Shown: positions 53,239 to 62,553 of the stretch, piece by piece
Layout of the letters: every line of letters starts with the position of its first letter
Position numbering within the stretch: the stretch's first letter is position 1
Origin: Microbulbifer variabilis ATCC 700307
Lineage (GTDB): Bacteria; Pseudomonadota; Gammaproteobacteria; Pseudomonadales; Cellvibrionaceae
Direction of reading: 5' to 3'
DNA: 64,000 nt
Assembly (NCBI RefSeq): GCF_000380565.1
Contig: NZ_AQYJ01000028.1
Location: forward strand, 1-64,000
The notes under the pieces: model-generated
Told to the model about the DNA's origin: nothing
The model's input: the letters and a program-made list of their open reading frames with translations, nothing else
Databases searched by the model: none
Position numbers and translations under genes: made by a program

Positions 53239-53616
53239 ATGGAAATGGACAGCTCGGTTAATGTATTCGGTGATCCCTTAGTTCCTTGTAGCCTGGAGCC
53301 GACGACCGGTTTTTTTCGCGATGGCTGCTGCAACACCTGTAAAGAGGATCAAGGCTCCCACACGGTTTGTGTGGAAGTGAATGATGAGTTCTTGGCGTTT
53401 TCCCGCAGCCGTGGCAACGACCTGAGTACACCGATTGAGGAGTACGGGTTTCCGGGATTGGCTCCGGGAGATCGCTGGTGCCTGTGCGCCGCCCGCTGGT
53501 TGGAGGCCCAGCAGCAGGATAGGGCACCGAGAGTTTTTTTACAGCGTACCCATGTGAAAGCTCTGAAGATAGTACCTCTGCATCTACTGCGACAATACGC
53601 TGCAGATTTGAATTAA
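53239..53616 (+). CDS. DUF2237 family protein
   Basis: A 125-residue soluble protein of the DUF2237 family. Recognised from NVFGDPLVPCSLEPTTGFFRDGCCNTCKEDQGSHTVCVEV, where the Cys pattern (C, CC, C, C) is conserved, FLAFSRSRGNDLSTP, and GLAPGDRWCLCAARW. The Cys cluster could bind a metal, but this is inference. It overlaps the end of the DUF2939 gene in operon fashion and ends before a stem-loop. Confidence 0.92.
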   Translation: MEMDSSVNVFGDPLVPCSLEPTTGFFRDGCCNTCKEDQGSHTVCVEVNDEFLAFSRSRGNDLSTPIEEYGFPGLAPGDRWCLCAARWLEAQQQDRAPRVFLQRTHVKALKIVPLHLLRQYAADLN

Positions 53617-53633
53617 TCAGTGCGTAAGAGAAA

Positions 53634-53677
53634 TTGGCACAGCGGACAAGCTTTAAAGGTTTGCTGCGCTGTGCCAA
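53634..53677. terminator. Convergent stem-loop after the DUF2237 gene
   Basis: TTGGCACAGCG and CGCTGTGCCAA form a perfect 11-bp stem, 18 bases past the stop and 23 bases before the AgmX-like gene stop on the other strand. It lacks a long T-run, so function is inferred from position. Confidence 0.6.
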
Positions 53678-53699
53678 TGTCATTTATCCATAATCCTGA

Positions 53700-54704
53700 T
53701 CAGGATGGCAGGAAGTCGATAGAGTAATTGCGGGTTGTGGCTTTAACATCCGCAGCACCAAAGTTAATCATACGGATTCTCGCCAGCAGCTTGCGCTCCA
53801 GGGCGGGGTTGTCCAGCTCACTCTCTATCAACTTGATGGACGAAATAGTGCCGTTTGCTTCAATGACCAGCTGCACGGTAATTTTACCCTGCAGGGTGGG
53901 ATCACGGCGTAAGGCACGATCGTAGATCGCATTGATTGCCGCCTTGTTGGCCTCCATTATCCCGCGAATGGCATTGTCGGTTCGCGCCAACTTCTCACCC
54001 CTGACTCTCCTGGCTGCCTGCTTGGCGGAGCCCTTCGCCTGGGCCTGCTCAACCCGGGTGGTTTGTCGGCCCGCCAATGAGACGCCTCCCGTGTCAGTGC
54101 TGATGCTCCCGGCCCTGACACCGCCGCTCGAAGTTTTGGATTTGTCGCTGATCATATTGCGCTGTGTTTGTGCGGCAGTGGCGTTACCGGCACTGAGCTG
54201 ACCGCGGGTAACCTCACCCGTGTTAAAACTCTCACGCATATCCAATAGATCGTCGGCCAGGGCGTTGATGCCGCTGCTCGCCGCTTTTTCCCGCGCCTTT
54301 TGTATAGTGGCAACAGGGGGTGCCTCTACTTTGCTGGGCTCGGGTTTGGGAGCCGGTTTCGGCTTTTCCTTCTCGACTTTTTTTGGTTCCGGTTTTTCTT
54401 TGGGCTTCTCTGCCTCAGGCTTTTTTTCCTCAGGCTTGGGTTTGGCCTTGGGTTTGGGCTTAGGCTTTGGGAGTTCCTTCTTCTCCAGGATAACCTTGGC
54501 CAGTTGTGGTGGCACTCGTTCTGCCTGTTCTCTAGTCAGCTCCGGCACTGGAGCAAAGGTAATGACGGAACCACAAACGGCGAAGACAATAAGCCCTGCA
54601 CGCAGGAATTTTACAAAGCGCTGGTCTTCCTGGTTGGAAGCAGACCAGGGCAACAGGGTTTCCTGTAGTTGCCAGGGGGCATAGCGGCTGGTTGCAGTGC
54701 TCAT
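53700..54704 (-). CDS. AgmX/PglI C-terminal domain protein (TonB-like coupling protein)
   Basis: A 334-residue inner-membrane protein. A short cytoplasmic N-terminus (1-30) is followed by a helix (about 36-51: GLIVFAVCGSVITFAP), then a Pro/Lys/Glu-rich spacer (78-130) that should span the periplasm. A middle region (135-220) contains SSGG and Gln-rich segments. The C-terminal AgmX/PglI domain has IYDRALRRDPTLQGKITVQLVIEANGTISSIKLIES. That is the TonB-like fold of motor partners known from myxobacterial gliding proteins. Gene order TolQ-TolR-TolR-AgmX indicates it is the energy-transducing arm. Coupling to an outer-membrane partner is inferred. Confidence 0.87.
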   Translation of the reverse strand: MSTATSRYAPWQLQETLLPWSASNQEDQRFVKFLRAGLIVFAVCGSVITFAPVPELTREQAERVPPQLAKVILEKKELPKPKPKPKAKPKPEEKKPEAEKPKEKPEPKKVEKEKPKPAPKPEPSKVEAPPVATIQKAREKAASSGINALADDLLDMRESFNTGEVTRGQLSAGNATAAQTQRNMISDKSKTSSGGVRAGSISTDTGGVSLAGRQTTRVEQAQAKGSAKQAARRVRGEKLARTDNAIRGIMEANKAAINAIYDRALRRDPTLQGKITVQLVIEANGTISSIKLIESELDNPALERKLLARIRMINFGAADVKATTRNYSIDFLPS

Positions 54705-54705
54705 A

Positions 54706-55227
54706 TCAGCTTTCCACCCCCGCAGGATCTATTGGTGCTGTCTGCTCTACAGCAAAAGAGATATCGCGGTAATCTGCCTGGGCGCAGGTCTGCATAATCT
54801 GTTTGAGTAACTCATAGGGAACCTGCTCGTCGCCCATAATGGTGACCGAGCGTCCCCTTTGCTTTTGCTCGTCGCTGAGTTCACCGGCGCGTTCTGCGCG
54901 GTACTCCAGTTCCTTCAAGAGGGGTTCAATATTTTCCTTACCAGCATCAATATTATTAATGCCCACGATCATGCGATCACCAACGAATAGTTGCTGGTTA
55001 TTGACCCTCACAACCGTAGTGACCTCCGGCTTTTGCTGGGAAGTGGACTTGGGTAGCTTGATGGTTTTGTCTGTTTGCAAAACCTGTACATCGCTAGTGG
55101 AGTTCACCAACAGGAAAAATACCAGGATGGTGAAAATGTCCATTAGAGAAACCAGATTGAGCTTCGATTGCTGTCGTTTCTGTCGCTGACGCCGCTCCTG
55201 TAATTTGGCGGCTGCGTTAAGCATCAT
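54706..55227 (-). CDS. ExbD/TolR family protein (second copy)
   Basis: A 173-residue inner-membrane protein with one N-terminal helix (LVSLMDIFTILVFFLLVNS), where the Asp in SLMDIFTILV is the proton-conducting residue of ExbD/TolR. A periplasmic domain follows with the C-terminal VTIMGDEQVPYELLKQIMQTCAQADYRDISFAV, typical of the family. It has a single base between its stop and the next start. The other TolR-like gene lies just upstream, so the motor has two TolR-type subunits. Confidence 0.93.
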   Translation of the reverse strand: MMLNAAAKLQERRQRQKRQQSKLNLVSLMDIFTILVFFLLVNSTSDVQVLQTDKTIKLPKSTSQQKPEVTTVVRVNNQQLFVGDRMIVGINNIDAGKENIEPLLKELEYRAERAGELSDEQKQRGRSVTIMGDEQVPYELLKQIMQTCAQADYRDISFAVEQTAPIDPAGVES

Positions 55228-55228
55228 T

Positions 55229-55756
55229 TTATTTCCCCGCTACGGTTGTTTGCTGGGGGGCATCGCCCAGGGAAATCTGTGGGAACAACTCGGCATCGAC
55301 GACTGATGCGGCAACTACTGCTCGATAACTGCGTGCGGTATCCATTGCTGCCACCAGGGTTTTATAGGATGTACCTTTTTCCGAAAGAATGACCAAGTCG
55401 TCTTTCTCGATGGATTTTTCCCTTAAGTTACGCTTTATCTGCTGCAGTATCAGGGAAACAGTTTCCATATCTGGTTCACCATCGGTATTCTCCACTCGCC
55501 TGACTAGTTGCCCGGCCGGGTAATTGATATCAACATGTGCGGTGCGTAATACCAGTTCCAACTGTCGATTTTCCTGTTCAGTTGCACTACTGCTTCCATC
55601 ACTGATGCCAGGAAGATTGAGTTTTAAAACTGAAATATGGGAAAACACCATATTGAGCAGTAGTACAGGAACCAGGATAGTCATCAGGCTCATAAAAGAG
55701 GTGATGTCCAGCTCTGCTTCCTCGTGTCCACGGCGACGAATATTTAATTTCAACAT
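55229..55756 (-). CDS. ExbD/TolR family protein (first copy)
   Basis: A 175-residue inner-membrane protein. The N-terminal helix (LDITSFMSLMTILVPVLLLNMVF) is that of ExbD/TolR, with the membrane Asp in ELDITSFMS. The periplasmic part ends LILSEKGTSYKTLVAAMDTARSYRAVVAASV, the TolR-type C-terminal pattern. It differs from its downstream neighbour, so it is not a recent duplication. One base separates its stop from the next start, and it begins 11 bases after the TolQ stop. Confidence 0.92.
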   Translation of the reverse strand: MLKLNIRRRGHEEAELDITSFMSLMTILVPVLLLNMVFSHISVLKLNLPGISDGSSSATEQENRQLELVLRTAHVDINYPAGQLVRRVENTDGEPDMETVSLILQQIKRNLREKSIEKDDLVILSEKGTSYKTLVAAMDTARSYRAVVAASVVDAELFPQISLGDAPQQTTVAGK

Positions 55757-55767
55757 GGCGAGAGCCC

Positions 55768-56436
55768 TCAGGCATTCACTGCGCGCTGCTGTTCCGTTTT
55801 TTGTGGGCGGCCCATAGTCAAAAGGTTTAGGAACTTTACTCCGGCCATCTGCAGGCTATCTACAATTTCATTGGTCTTGTTTTGTAGCATGGAATTAAAT
55901 AGCAGAAGGGGAATTGCTGAGATAAGCCCGAATGCGGTGGTATTCATTGCTACGGAGATACTGGTAGACAACATAGTGGCTTTTTCCGCAGGGTCGGCAG
56001 CGGCTACAGCGGTGAATGCTGCGATAAGGCCCATAATGGTGCCTAACAAACCGAGTAGGGTAGCAATATTGGCCAGGGTAGCCAGGTAGTTGGTGCGCTT
56101 TTCCAGGCGCGGTACTGCTTCGAGGATGCCCTCTTCGATTGCCAATGCAATATTTTCCTCGCGCTTGGCGAATTGCAGGGTATTAATACCGGCGGCGGCA
56201 ATGCGACCCATCGCAGCATCGTTGTCCCGGGCCAGTTGTAATACATTCTGGTAACTGCGTTTTTGTAGCAGTGGTAATACCTGCAGATAAGCGCGGCGAT
56301 TGGCGCTCTTAGCGCGGGAAAGAAAAATCCAGCGTTCCACTACCATGACGAGGCCGATAACCAGCACCAGGGCAATAGGGTACATAAAAGGGCCGCCAGT
56401 CTGGAAAAAGCGCAATAACGCCTGAGTAAATTCCAT
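55768..56436 (-). CDS. MotA/TolQ/ExbB family proton channel
   Basis: A 222-residue inner-membrane protein with three helices: one near residues 18-35 (PFMYPIALVLVIGLVMVVERW), and two further on. The latter contain the family block LATLANIATLLGLLGTIMGLIAAF followed by ISVAMNTTAFGLISAIPLLLF, where the Thr and Gly residues line the proton path. It would form the stator channel with the two ExbD/TolR proteins. ATG 56436 follows GGAG; a GTG at 56451 would overlap the ribosome binding site. A 224-bp gap separates it from the small exported gene upstream. Confidence 0.94.
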   Translation of the reverse strand: MEFTQALLRFFQTGGPFMYPIALVLVIGLVMVVERWIFLSRAKSANRRAYLQVLPLLQKRSYQNVLQLARDNDAAMGRIAAAGINTLQFAKREENIALAIEEGILEAVPRLEKRTNYLATLANIATLLGLLGTIMGLIAAFTAVAAADPAEKATMLSTSISVAMNTTAFGLISAIPLLLFNSMLQNKTNEIVDSLQMAGVKFLNLLTMGRPQKTEQQRAVNA

Positions 56437-56675
56437 GATGAGTGTCTCCACAGAAGAAAGTGTTTAATTAGCGATGTTTTTTTGCCAAACGGCCATTCCA
56501 TGGACATCGGACATGATACTGATGAATATTGTGGGGCCTGATGAGGGCTCGACAATCATCTCCTGATAAGTGAAATACCTGTGGTGGCTTATCCCTGCTC
56601 CACTGGAGTGCTGAGTTTCAGCAAAAAAGCACGATTACATTAGTTTGTGGTGCTTGATGAGTATTATTATTTTTT

Positions 56676-56954
56676 CTATTCATTTTTTGCTTCAATAACC
56701 GGCTTGGCACTGAGCAGTTGAATTTCCCGTTTCAATTCTGAGAACTCCTGGTGCTTGAAAACGGTATTAAAATTTTGAGCCAGAGAACTATCAAGGCGCT
56801 GCAGGCTGTCGGCTTGCTTCCAAGGGATGATATACAGCACCTTGGGCTGTTCCTGGCTGCCGATTACCGTGGATTCCAATGTGGTGATTTCTTCGGCACG
56901 GGCGGTGAAGCAGGTGCATATTACGGACATTAGAATGATTAATTTATCTCGCAT
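56676..56954 (-). CDS. Small exported protein of the TolQ/TPR cluster
   Basis: A 92-residue protein with a signal peptide (1-20, LIILMSVICTCFTARA). The mature part has a hydrophobic strand VLYIIPWK, a motif I associate with small proteins next to Ton-type operons, and a charged, helical C-terminus. The ATG overlaps the TPR gene stop by one base (TGATG), so the two are translationally coupled. Function unknown; it could be a periplasmic partner of the AgmX protein. Confidence 0.7.
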   Translation of the reverse strand: MRDKLIILMSVICTCFTARAEEITTLESTVIGSQEQPKVLYIIPWKQADSLQRLDSSLAQNFNTVFKHQEFSELKREIQLLSAKPVIEAKNE

Positions 56955-57604
56955 CAGAGTCTACGCTCCAGTTCCAGTATCCAAGCGCCGAGTAATTTGT
57001 CTTCTTGTTCTCGACTGCTCTGGGCCAAACGGTATTGCTGTAATGCCTCTTCCGGCCTGTTTAGATAGAGGTCATAGAGAATACCCAGATTGCGGTGCGC
57101 ATCGCTAAAGTCGGGCCAAAGGTTCAGCGCCTGCAGGTAGCACTGTTCGGCCTCTTCGAAACGGCCAGCGTCGCGTAGTAGTGCAGCCAACTGATTCCAG
57201 GCAAATACATTACCGTCATTGACCTCAATCGCCTTGCGAAAGCTATTTTCCGCATTCTCGGCCTGTTCACTTTTCTGCTGTACTATCCCGAGGTTTAGCC
57301 AGGGGCCAGAGAGCTCTGGCCAGCGTTCAATGACCTGCTGTAGCTGCTGCACTGCGGTTGAGCTATCTCCGTTGTTAAAGCTCTCGTGCGCCTGAGCCAT
57401 AGCGACGCTGGCCTCTTTGGGAACCCGCTTGGCATCCGCCAAATAGGGGTTTTCGGTAATTACATGCTCAATTGAGGCGTCCTTCTGTTGAGCATTTTTA
57501 CCAAGTGGAAGGCTGCCACAGGCGCTGAGTGTCGCCAGAATCAGTAGTGTTGCTGTGAGGCGAAAAATACCACTGGGGCAATTGCGCAAATCAATGCAGT
57601 GCAT
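56954..57604 (-). CDS. TPR lipoprotein
   Basis: A 216-residue lipoprotein: signal sequence ends in the lipobox LSAC (ATLSACGSL). TPR-type repeats follow, visible as SGPWLNLGIVQQKSEQAENAENSF, NVFAWNQLAALLRDAGRFEEAEQCYLQALNLWPDF and DAHRNLGILYDLYLNRPEEALQQY, with the usual W/L/G/Y/A/P spacing. It would sit at the membrane and hold a protein complex together. ATG 57604 follows GGAG and overlaps the end of the 960-residue gene by 14 bases; the longer open frame would start before the signal sequence. Confidence 0.88.
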   Translation of the reverse strand: MHCIDLRNCPSGIFRLTATLLILATLSACGSLPLGKNAQQKDASIEHVITENPYLADAKRVPKEASVAMAQAHESFNNGDSSTAVQQLQQVIERWPELSGPWLNLGIVQQKSEQAENAENSFRKAIEVNDGNVFAWNQLAALLRDAGRFEEAEQCYLQALNLWPDFSDAHRNLGILYDLYLNRPEEALQQYRLAQSSREQEDKLLGAWILELERRL

Positions 57605-60473
57605 GGCTCCACTCCAGGGTTGCTTCCGGTTTTTTATAGCGTGCGGGTAACAGTTCGCCGAGTGAGGCAAAACTACGTTTGACCCAGTCGTCGTAAATTC
57701 CATCACTGGTGCGCTGAATATTAGCCTGATGCAGCTCTATAGCCTTTTCCTCGAAGGGGAAGGCCTGCTCTTCCAGTAGGATTTCGTACTGCTCCAACTC
57801 AAGGTCATTCAGGTTTTTGGGGCGTTGAGATTCCATCAGGTCATGGCTGAGCTGTCGATAAACTTCAGCTAAACGGAAATTGGCCTGGGTGGTGAATTCC
57901 GCAATTTCCAGCTCGAGAACCTTGCGATAATCGGCCACGGTGGTTTTCATCGCGCGCTTTTTATTGGCGAGACTGGTTTTTAGCGGCAAGTGCAATTTTA
58001 ATGAAGCGAATTTTTCATAGCTCTGCTCTGCCAATGCGCTTTGGGAATAGGCGGACAGGTAGCGGCCCCGAGGGGATTTTTCTGAATTTTTTGCTAATTG
58101 CTGTAGCCAATAATTCTGTTTATTAGGTTGATTGGTTTGCGCGTACAGTTGCACTAACTGATATTGCGCTTCCAGACGTTGTTCAACAGGCTTTGGCCAG
58201 AGCTTGTTGTAGTTACGGTAACTCTCAATGGCACCTTGATGCTCACCTGCTTTTTGCAGGCTTTCCGCCGCGAGGAATAAGGATTGGCGACGTACTTCTC
58301 GGTCGGGGTCATTTTGTGCAAGTTGCAGTAATTCGCCGGCCGCAGCGGCAGGCATTTTCAAGGCTTCAAAAATAACTACCGCCTTGGCGGCGAGGGTAGG
58401 TGCCAGCTGATGTGCAGGATAGAAACTCCGGAAGTCTGCAAGTTCAGCACTGGCACGCTGCCACTGCTGTAATTCCATCAGGTAATTGATCGCGTCATAC
58501 TGGGCGGTGGCTGCAATTTCGCTGCGTCCACTCTCCCTGATTCGCAGCAGGTGGCGCAACGCCTCCTCACTGGGAATCTCTCTGCCATCCTCGGTGAGTG
58601 CTGGTTGCGCAAGTGCCAACTCTGCCTGCCGATAGATGGAAAGTTGAAGTTGCTTGCGTGTGTCCTCGCGCAAATGGCTATCCTTAGGCTGTATATTCAA
58701 CGCACGGGTATAGGCTTCTTCCGCAGCCATATAATCTTTCAATGAAAAGTGACTGTGAGCCAGGATCATCGCGATATTTAATTGCTGAGCCTTATTCGCT
58801 GGTGGCTGCCACTGATCTGCAGCTTGTGCGGCGGCAATAGCCTCGGCAAAACGTGACTGTTGTAGCAGCTTATCTGCGGCAGATAGTTGTACTGGTAAGG
58901 CCCTTTTATCCTGCGGCCAGCTCTGGGCAAATTTAAGGCTGGCCTCAATGTTGCGATCCAGCCACAGGATTTTTTGCTCGGCATCCTGCCCCGGTGTTTC
59001 TTTATGCACTTGTGCCGAGCTAAGAATGGCTGCATAACCAGCCTCCGCACCATGCTTCTTGTCTTGATATTCCCAGGCTACCTGGCTGTATGCGCGCCAG
59101 GCTCCAGCGTAGTCGCCAGCCTGCTCGAGACATTCGGCCATCAGGAAGACCATTGGTGGAGTGCGGGGGTCCTGTGGAAAAGTCTGTGAAAACTGCCGGT
59201 AGAGTTCCGCTGCCGCTAGGTAAGCTTTGCGAGACTGAGCTTTGAGCTGCTGTTTTTGTTTACTTTTATTAGCCGGTGCCTTGGTCGCTAACTGAGCAAG
59301 TTCCTGCGCGCGCGCGTGGTCAAATTGGGCTAACTCCTCAAGCCAGGGGCGCAGTGACTGTGCCAGGGCTTCGCGCTGACTTGTCTCTGCCTGCTGCCAA
59401 TACTCACTGCGAATACCATAGCGTTGTACAAATTCCCGCTTGGTTGGAAGCACCTCATCGTGTAAGCCGCCATTTTGCAGTGTTTCAATAGCTTGCAAAT
59501 GTAATGATGGCGCTTCAGTGCTATTGGGGTAGTGCTTAACAAAAGCCAGATAGGTATCCGCGCTGTTGCGGAATAACTCTTTTTCTCGATACCAATTGCC
59601 CAGAGCGCTGTACAGCAGGTGCTGATAACCTCGTGGTTTGCCATCGGGATTAAAGGACTCGATAGCTTCGGCACCGCCCAGGTAACTAAAATTCAGGGCC
59701 AGGCCACGAAGGCTATCCTCGCGCAGGCGCTTCTGGCCCAGAGGTAACTCTGCTTCGCTGGCACGCTGCTGCAGAATATCCAGAGACTCGAGAAATATCT
59801 CCGTGGAACGGCGGTAATCGCTGGATTTAAACTCTGACCAGGCGAGCATATAGCGGGCATTATCGGAAAATGGACTTTCGCCCTTCTCCAGCAATGCGTG
59901 GAAGTCCTGTGCCGCTGCCGAATATTCCTTGCGATTGAAAGCCGCTTCGCCTCGGCGGAATAAAACCTCCCCCATAAACGGTGACTCAGGTGCGCCCTGG
60001 GCGATGCGCTCCAGTGCTTGCAGTGCGCCTGGCATTTCGCCATCCATAGCACGAGCTCGCGCCAGACGATAGAGAATATAGTCGTCTCGGGGGCTCTCTT
60101 TGGCGAGTGTCTGGTAATGCTGCACCGCACTGGCAAAACCGACTGAAACTTCCGGGTTATCCGCCTGATGTTGCTCCAGTCGCTCCATTTCCAGATCGGC
60201 CAGGCGCAAACGAATCTGTGCGCGAATCTGCGGGTCTGGCTGGCTGGCCAGTGCTTGTTGATAGCTCTGCACGAGAGTGGCGAGATCAACCGATATCAAT
60301 TCAGGGGGAGCTGATACAGGTTCTTCAGTGGAAGCAGCCGTGGCCGTGGGCAGATCTGCAAGTGTCAGTGCGGACTGATTGCTGCAGGCGGTACTGATAC
60401 AGCAGATAGCGGCAGTGAGCAGGCGCAGGGAAAAGCTTCTGGAACCAAACCTATTCACTCTGCCCCCCTTCAT
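57591..60473 (-). CDS. Very large exported TPR-repeat protein
   Basis: A 960-residue protein with an N-terminal export signal (LRLLTAAICCISTAC, a possible lipobox) and an almost continuous array of TPR-like helical repeats. Examples are LYRLARARAMDGEMPGALQALERI, GEVLFRRGEAAFNRKEYSAAAQDF, ARYMLAWSEFKSSDYRRSTEIF, LYRQFSQTFPQDPRTPPMV and AHSHFSLKDYMAAEEAYTRAL. Such proteins serve as assembly scaffolds. ATG 60473 or GTG 60458 (GGGGGG just upstream) may be the start; both give the same signal peptide. It overlaps the genes on both sides by about 14-23 bases. Size and neighbours suggest a periplasmic or outer-membrane part of the TolQ motor. Confidence 0.8.
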   Translation of the reverse strand: MKGGRVNRFGSRSFSLRLLTAAICCISTACSNQSALTLADLPTATAASTEEPVSAPPELISVDLATLVQSYQQALASQPDPQIRAQIRLRLADLEMERLEQHQADNPEVSVGFASAVQHYQTLAKESPRDDYILYRLARARAMDGEMPGALQALERIAQGAPESPFMGEVLFRRGEAAFNRKEYSAAAQDFHALLEKGESPFSDNARYMLAWSEFKSSDYRRSTEIFLESLDILQQRASEAELPLGQKRLREDSLRGLALNFSYLGGAEAIESFNPDGKPRGYQHLLYSALGNWYREKELFRNSADTYLAFVKHYPNSTEAPSLHLQAIETLQNGGLHDEVLPTKREFVQRYGIRSEYWQQAETSQREALAQSLRPWLEELAQFDHARAQELAQLATKAPANKSKQKQQLKAQSRKAYLAAAELYRQFSQTFPQDPRTPPMVFLMAECLEQAGDYAGAWRAYSQVAWEYQDKKHGAEAGYAAILSSAQVHKETPGQDAEQKILWLDRNIEASLKFAQSWPQDKRALPVQLSAADKLLQQSRFAEAIAAAQAADQWQPPANKAQQLNIAMILAHSHFSLKDYMAAEEAYTRALNIQPKDSHLREDTRKQLQLSIYRQAELALAQPALTEDGREIPSEEALRHLLRIRESGRSEIAATAQYDAINYLMELQQWQRASAELADFRSFYPAHQLAPTLAAKAVVIFEALKMPAAAAGELLQLAQNDPDREVRRQSLFLAAESLQKAGEHQGAIESYRNYNKLWPKPVEQRLEAQYQLVQLYAQTNQPNKQNYWLQQLAKNSEKSPRGRYLSAYSQSALAEQSYEKFASLKLHLPLKTSLANKKRAMKTTVADYRKVLELEIAEFTTQANFRLAEVYRQLSHDLMESQRPKNLNDLELEQYEILLEEQAFPFEEKAIELHQANIQRTSDGIYDDWVKRSFASLGELLPARYKKPEATLEWSHALH

Positions 60474-62547
60474 TATCGGGCAATAGAGCTTCTGCGGTCT
60501 TTTCCTCAGTTATTTTCTCTACTGTGGCTTTGCCTTTTTCGTGAGTATTTTCGCCATCTTGCGTTTCCATCTGAGTATTTTTCTCAGGGTTTTTTGGCGG
60601 AGGCTGGCTGGCGGCCTCTAGCATGGAGGCATCCTGTAAGCGCGCGATAGCGAGGCGGGTGTGGGCCTGGTAACTGTGAATCCGCGACTGCTCTCGCTCC
60701 AGCTCAGCAATAATATCCCGGCGTAGGGCAGCCTCAACCTTTGAAGCCGTTTTGGCTATGGCTGCGCGTTGGCCGGATAATTGCGCCGCAGTGCTAGCCA
60801 GACGCTCTGTTAGCTGGGTCAATTGCGGTGCGCGGCCCACTTCTACAGAGGTTTTACCTAGTTGCTTCTCACCATCGCGTAAGCTGGATTCGAGTAGTTG
60901 CAGAGTTTTGCGCTGTTGCCACAAGCGGTGATGATACTGTTCGCTGGCTTGCCATAATAAAATGCCACGGGCTTTAGCCAGGGTCTCGCCCTGGTTGTCG
61001 GACCCCTTACCGTTACTGCGCAGTAGTTGATAGCGTTGCTCAGCGCTCTGGAGTATCTCCAGCATCTCGAATATCTCACTGTTATTTCCACCCTCCCCGT
61101 TGCTGGTAGCTTCGAGCAGAGTCAGTGCGTCACGCTCCCCTTCTATTTGGGCCAGGGCATCGTTGAGATTGCGGTAGTGTTGCTTGGCGATTTGCAGTTG
61201 CTGGTCAAACTCTGCGCTCTGGTACTGCCCGATGATGCCGGAGCGCCTTTGGTGACGCTCTTCGATCAATGAATGCAATTGTGGAATTTTTTGTGACCAG
61301 TCATTGAGTACCCTATCCATCTGCTGCAGGTCGCGCAGCTCCGACAGGCGCAGTTGGAATTGATCGCTCTGTAAAATGGGTAAGAGAAAATGCTGGTTGT
61401 CCCGCAGTAAGGGTGTGGCTTGAGCCAGTTGTAGCCAGCCGTAGCGTTGTGACTGACTAAATTGGCTGGCATCCGCCAGCGGTTCTGAAGACAGCTTCCG
61501 CTGTAAGTGCTGCAGCTGCTGCAATGTGCTCTCGAAATATGTGGCTGCATCACTATAGGCGCTTAGGGCTTTATTGCGTTCAGCCTGCTTCTCATAGGCA
61601 TAGGGCAGGGCGACCCTTGCCTCCCGTGCGGCGGGACTGTGTTGGTGTTCTGCCAATAAAAAACGCAGGGCATCTACCCCCTCCTGGTATTGCTCGCTGT
61701 TGATCGAAGACCAAGCGAGCCCAAGCAGAGCTTTGGTTGCCCAGGGGGTGTGCAGGCGCACCTGGGAAAATTCAGCTTGGGCCTGGGAAAACTGCTCTGA
61801 CAATGCCATAGCGTAGCCAGCGCCGATATGCGCTTTGTCCGCGAGTATCAGGATATCCTCTGAGGGTTCATCCTGCTCAGTCGCCAGTGTGCTTGCGAAG
61901 CGATATTCCTCGACGGCGGCAACTAACTCTCCTCTTCGGGCTAAGGCTGCGCCTAGATTGATGTGTCCGAGTAGGCGCTCTGACAGCGGCAGATCGGCTC
62001 TTTTAAGGAATTCCTGGGCTGTGGAGATTTCTTCACTGCGCAAGGCCAGGTTAAGGGGAAGGGTGGAGGAATCTATGGCTCCAGACTTTTCCAGATTTTT
62101 TGCCGCCAAGGAAAAGTCACCCTGCAAATAGTTCAGCTCTGCCAGCTTCAGCCAGGCAGCCTGGCGAAGTTTGGGATCTGTATTTTGATTGCCGGTATGA
62201 AGCTGTAGCTCGAAAAGTTCGGCAGCGTGTCGATGCAGACCAAAACTGAGGCTGATTCCCCCTTCGATCAATGCGGCACTGTCGCGGTGAACTTTAATTG
62301 AATCACGTTGCTTGGCGACAAGCAGGGTGCTGAGGGCATCGAAATTATTGCCTTGAAAGTACTCATACAGGGTTGCCCCGTAGGACATATCCTGAGCTTG
62401 GCGATACTTTTTGTCTTCGGATTGCGTCTTTTCCTGAGGCGGTATTTCTTCCGAGGTAACTTCGGTCTCGGTGCCATAAGCAGGCAAACTGACACCTAGC
62501 AAAGCGACACTGAGGGATATTATGCGGGAGAGGGGCCGGTAGCTCAT
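60451..62547 (-). CDS. Large exported TPR/coiled-coil protein
   Basis: A 698-residue exported protein. Signal peptide 1-25 (RIISLSVALLGVSLPAYG). Residues 60-330 contain TPR-like repeats (AAWLKLAELNYLQGDFSLAAKNLEKS; GAALARRGELVAAVEEYRFAST; LGLAWSSINSEQYQEGVDAL). The region from about 400 to 640 is Gln/Glu/Leu-rich with heptad-like coiled coils (LTERLASTAAQLSGQRAAI), and the C-terminal 60 residues are very acidic, charged and low complexity. No enzymatic motif is seen. It starts 6 bases after the 174-residue gene and overlaps the 960-residue gene, so it is in the same operon. Confidence 0.78.
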   Translation of the reverse strand: MSYRPLSRIISLSVALLGVSLPAYGTETEVTSEEIPPQEKTQSEDKKYRQAQDMSYGATLYEYFQGNNFDALSTLLVAKQRDSIKVHRDSAALIEGGISLSFGLHRHAAELFELQLHTGNQNTDPKLRQAAWLKLAELNYLQGDFSLAAKNLEKSGAIDSSTLPLNLALRSEEISTAQEFLKRADLPLSERLLGHINLGAALARRGELVAAVEEYRFASTLATEQDEPSEDILILADKAHIGAGYAMALSEQFSQAQAEFSQVRLHTPWATKALLGLAWSSINSEQYQEGVDALRFLLAEHQHSPAAREARVALPYAYEKQAERNKALSAYSDAATYFESTLQQLQHLQRKLSSEPLADASQFSQSQRYGWLQLAQATPLLRDNQHFLLPILQSDQFQLRLSELRDLQQMDRVLNDWSQKIPQLHSLIEERHQRRSGIIGQYQSAEFDQQLQIAKQHYRNLNDALAQIEGERDALTLLEATSNGEGGNNSEIFEMLEILQSAEQRYQLLRSNGKGSDNQGETLAKARGILLWQASEQYHHRLWQQRKTLQLLESSLRDGEKQLGKTSVEVGRAPQLTQLTERLASTAAQLSGQRAAIAKTASKVEAALRRDIIAELEREQSRIHSYQAHTRLAIARLQDASMLEAASQPPPKNPEKNTQMETQDGENTHEKGKATVEKITEEKTAEALLPDNEGGQSE

Positions 62548-62553
62548 GGGTAA

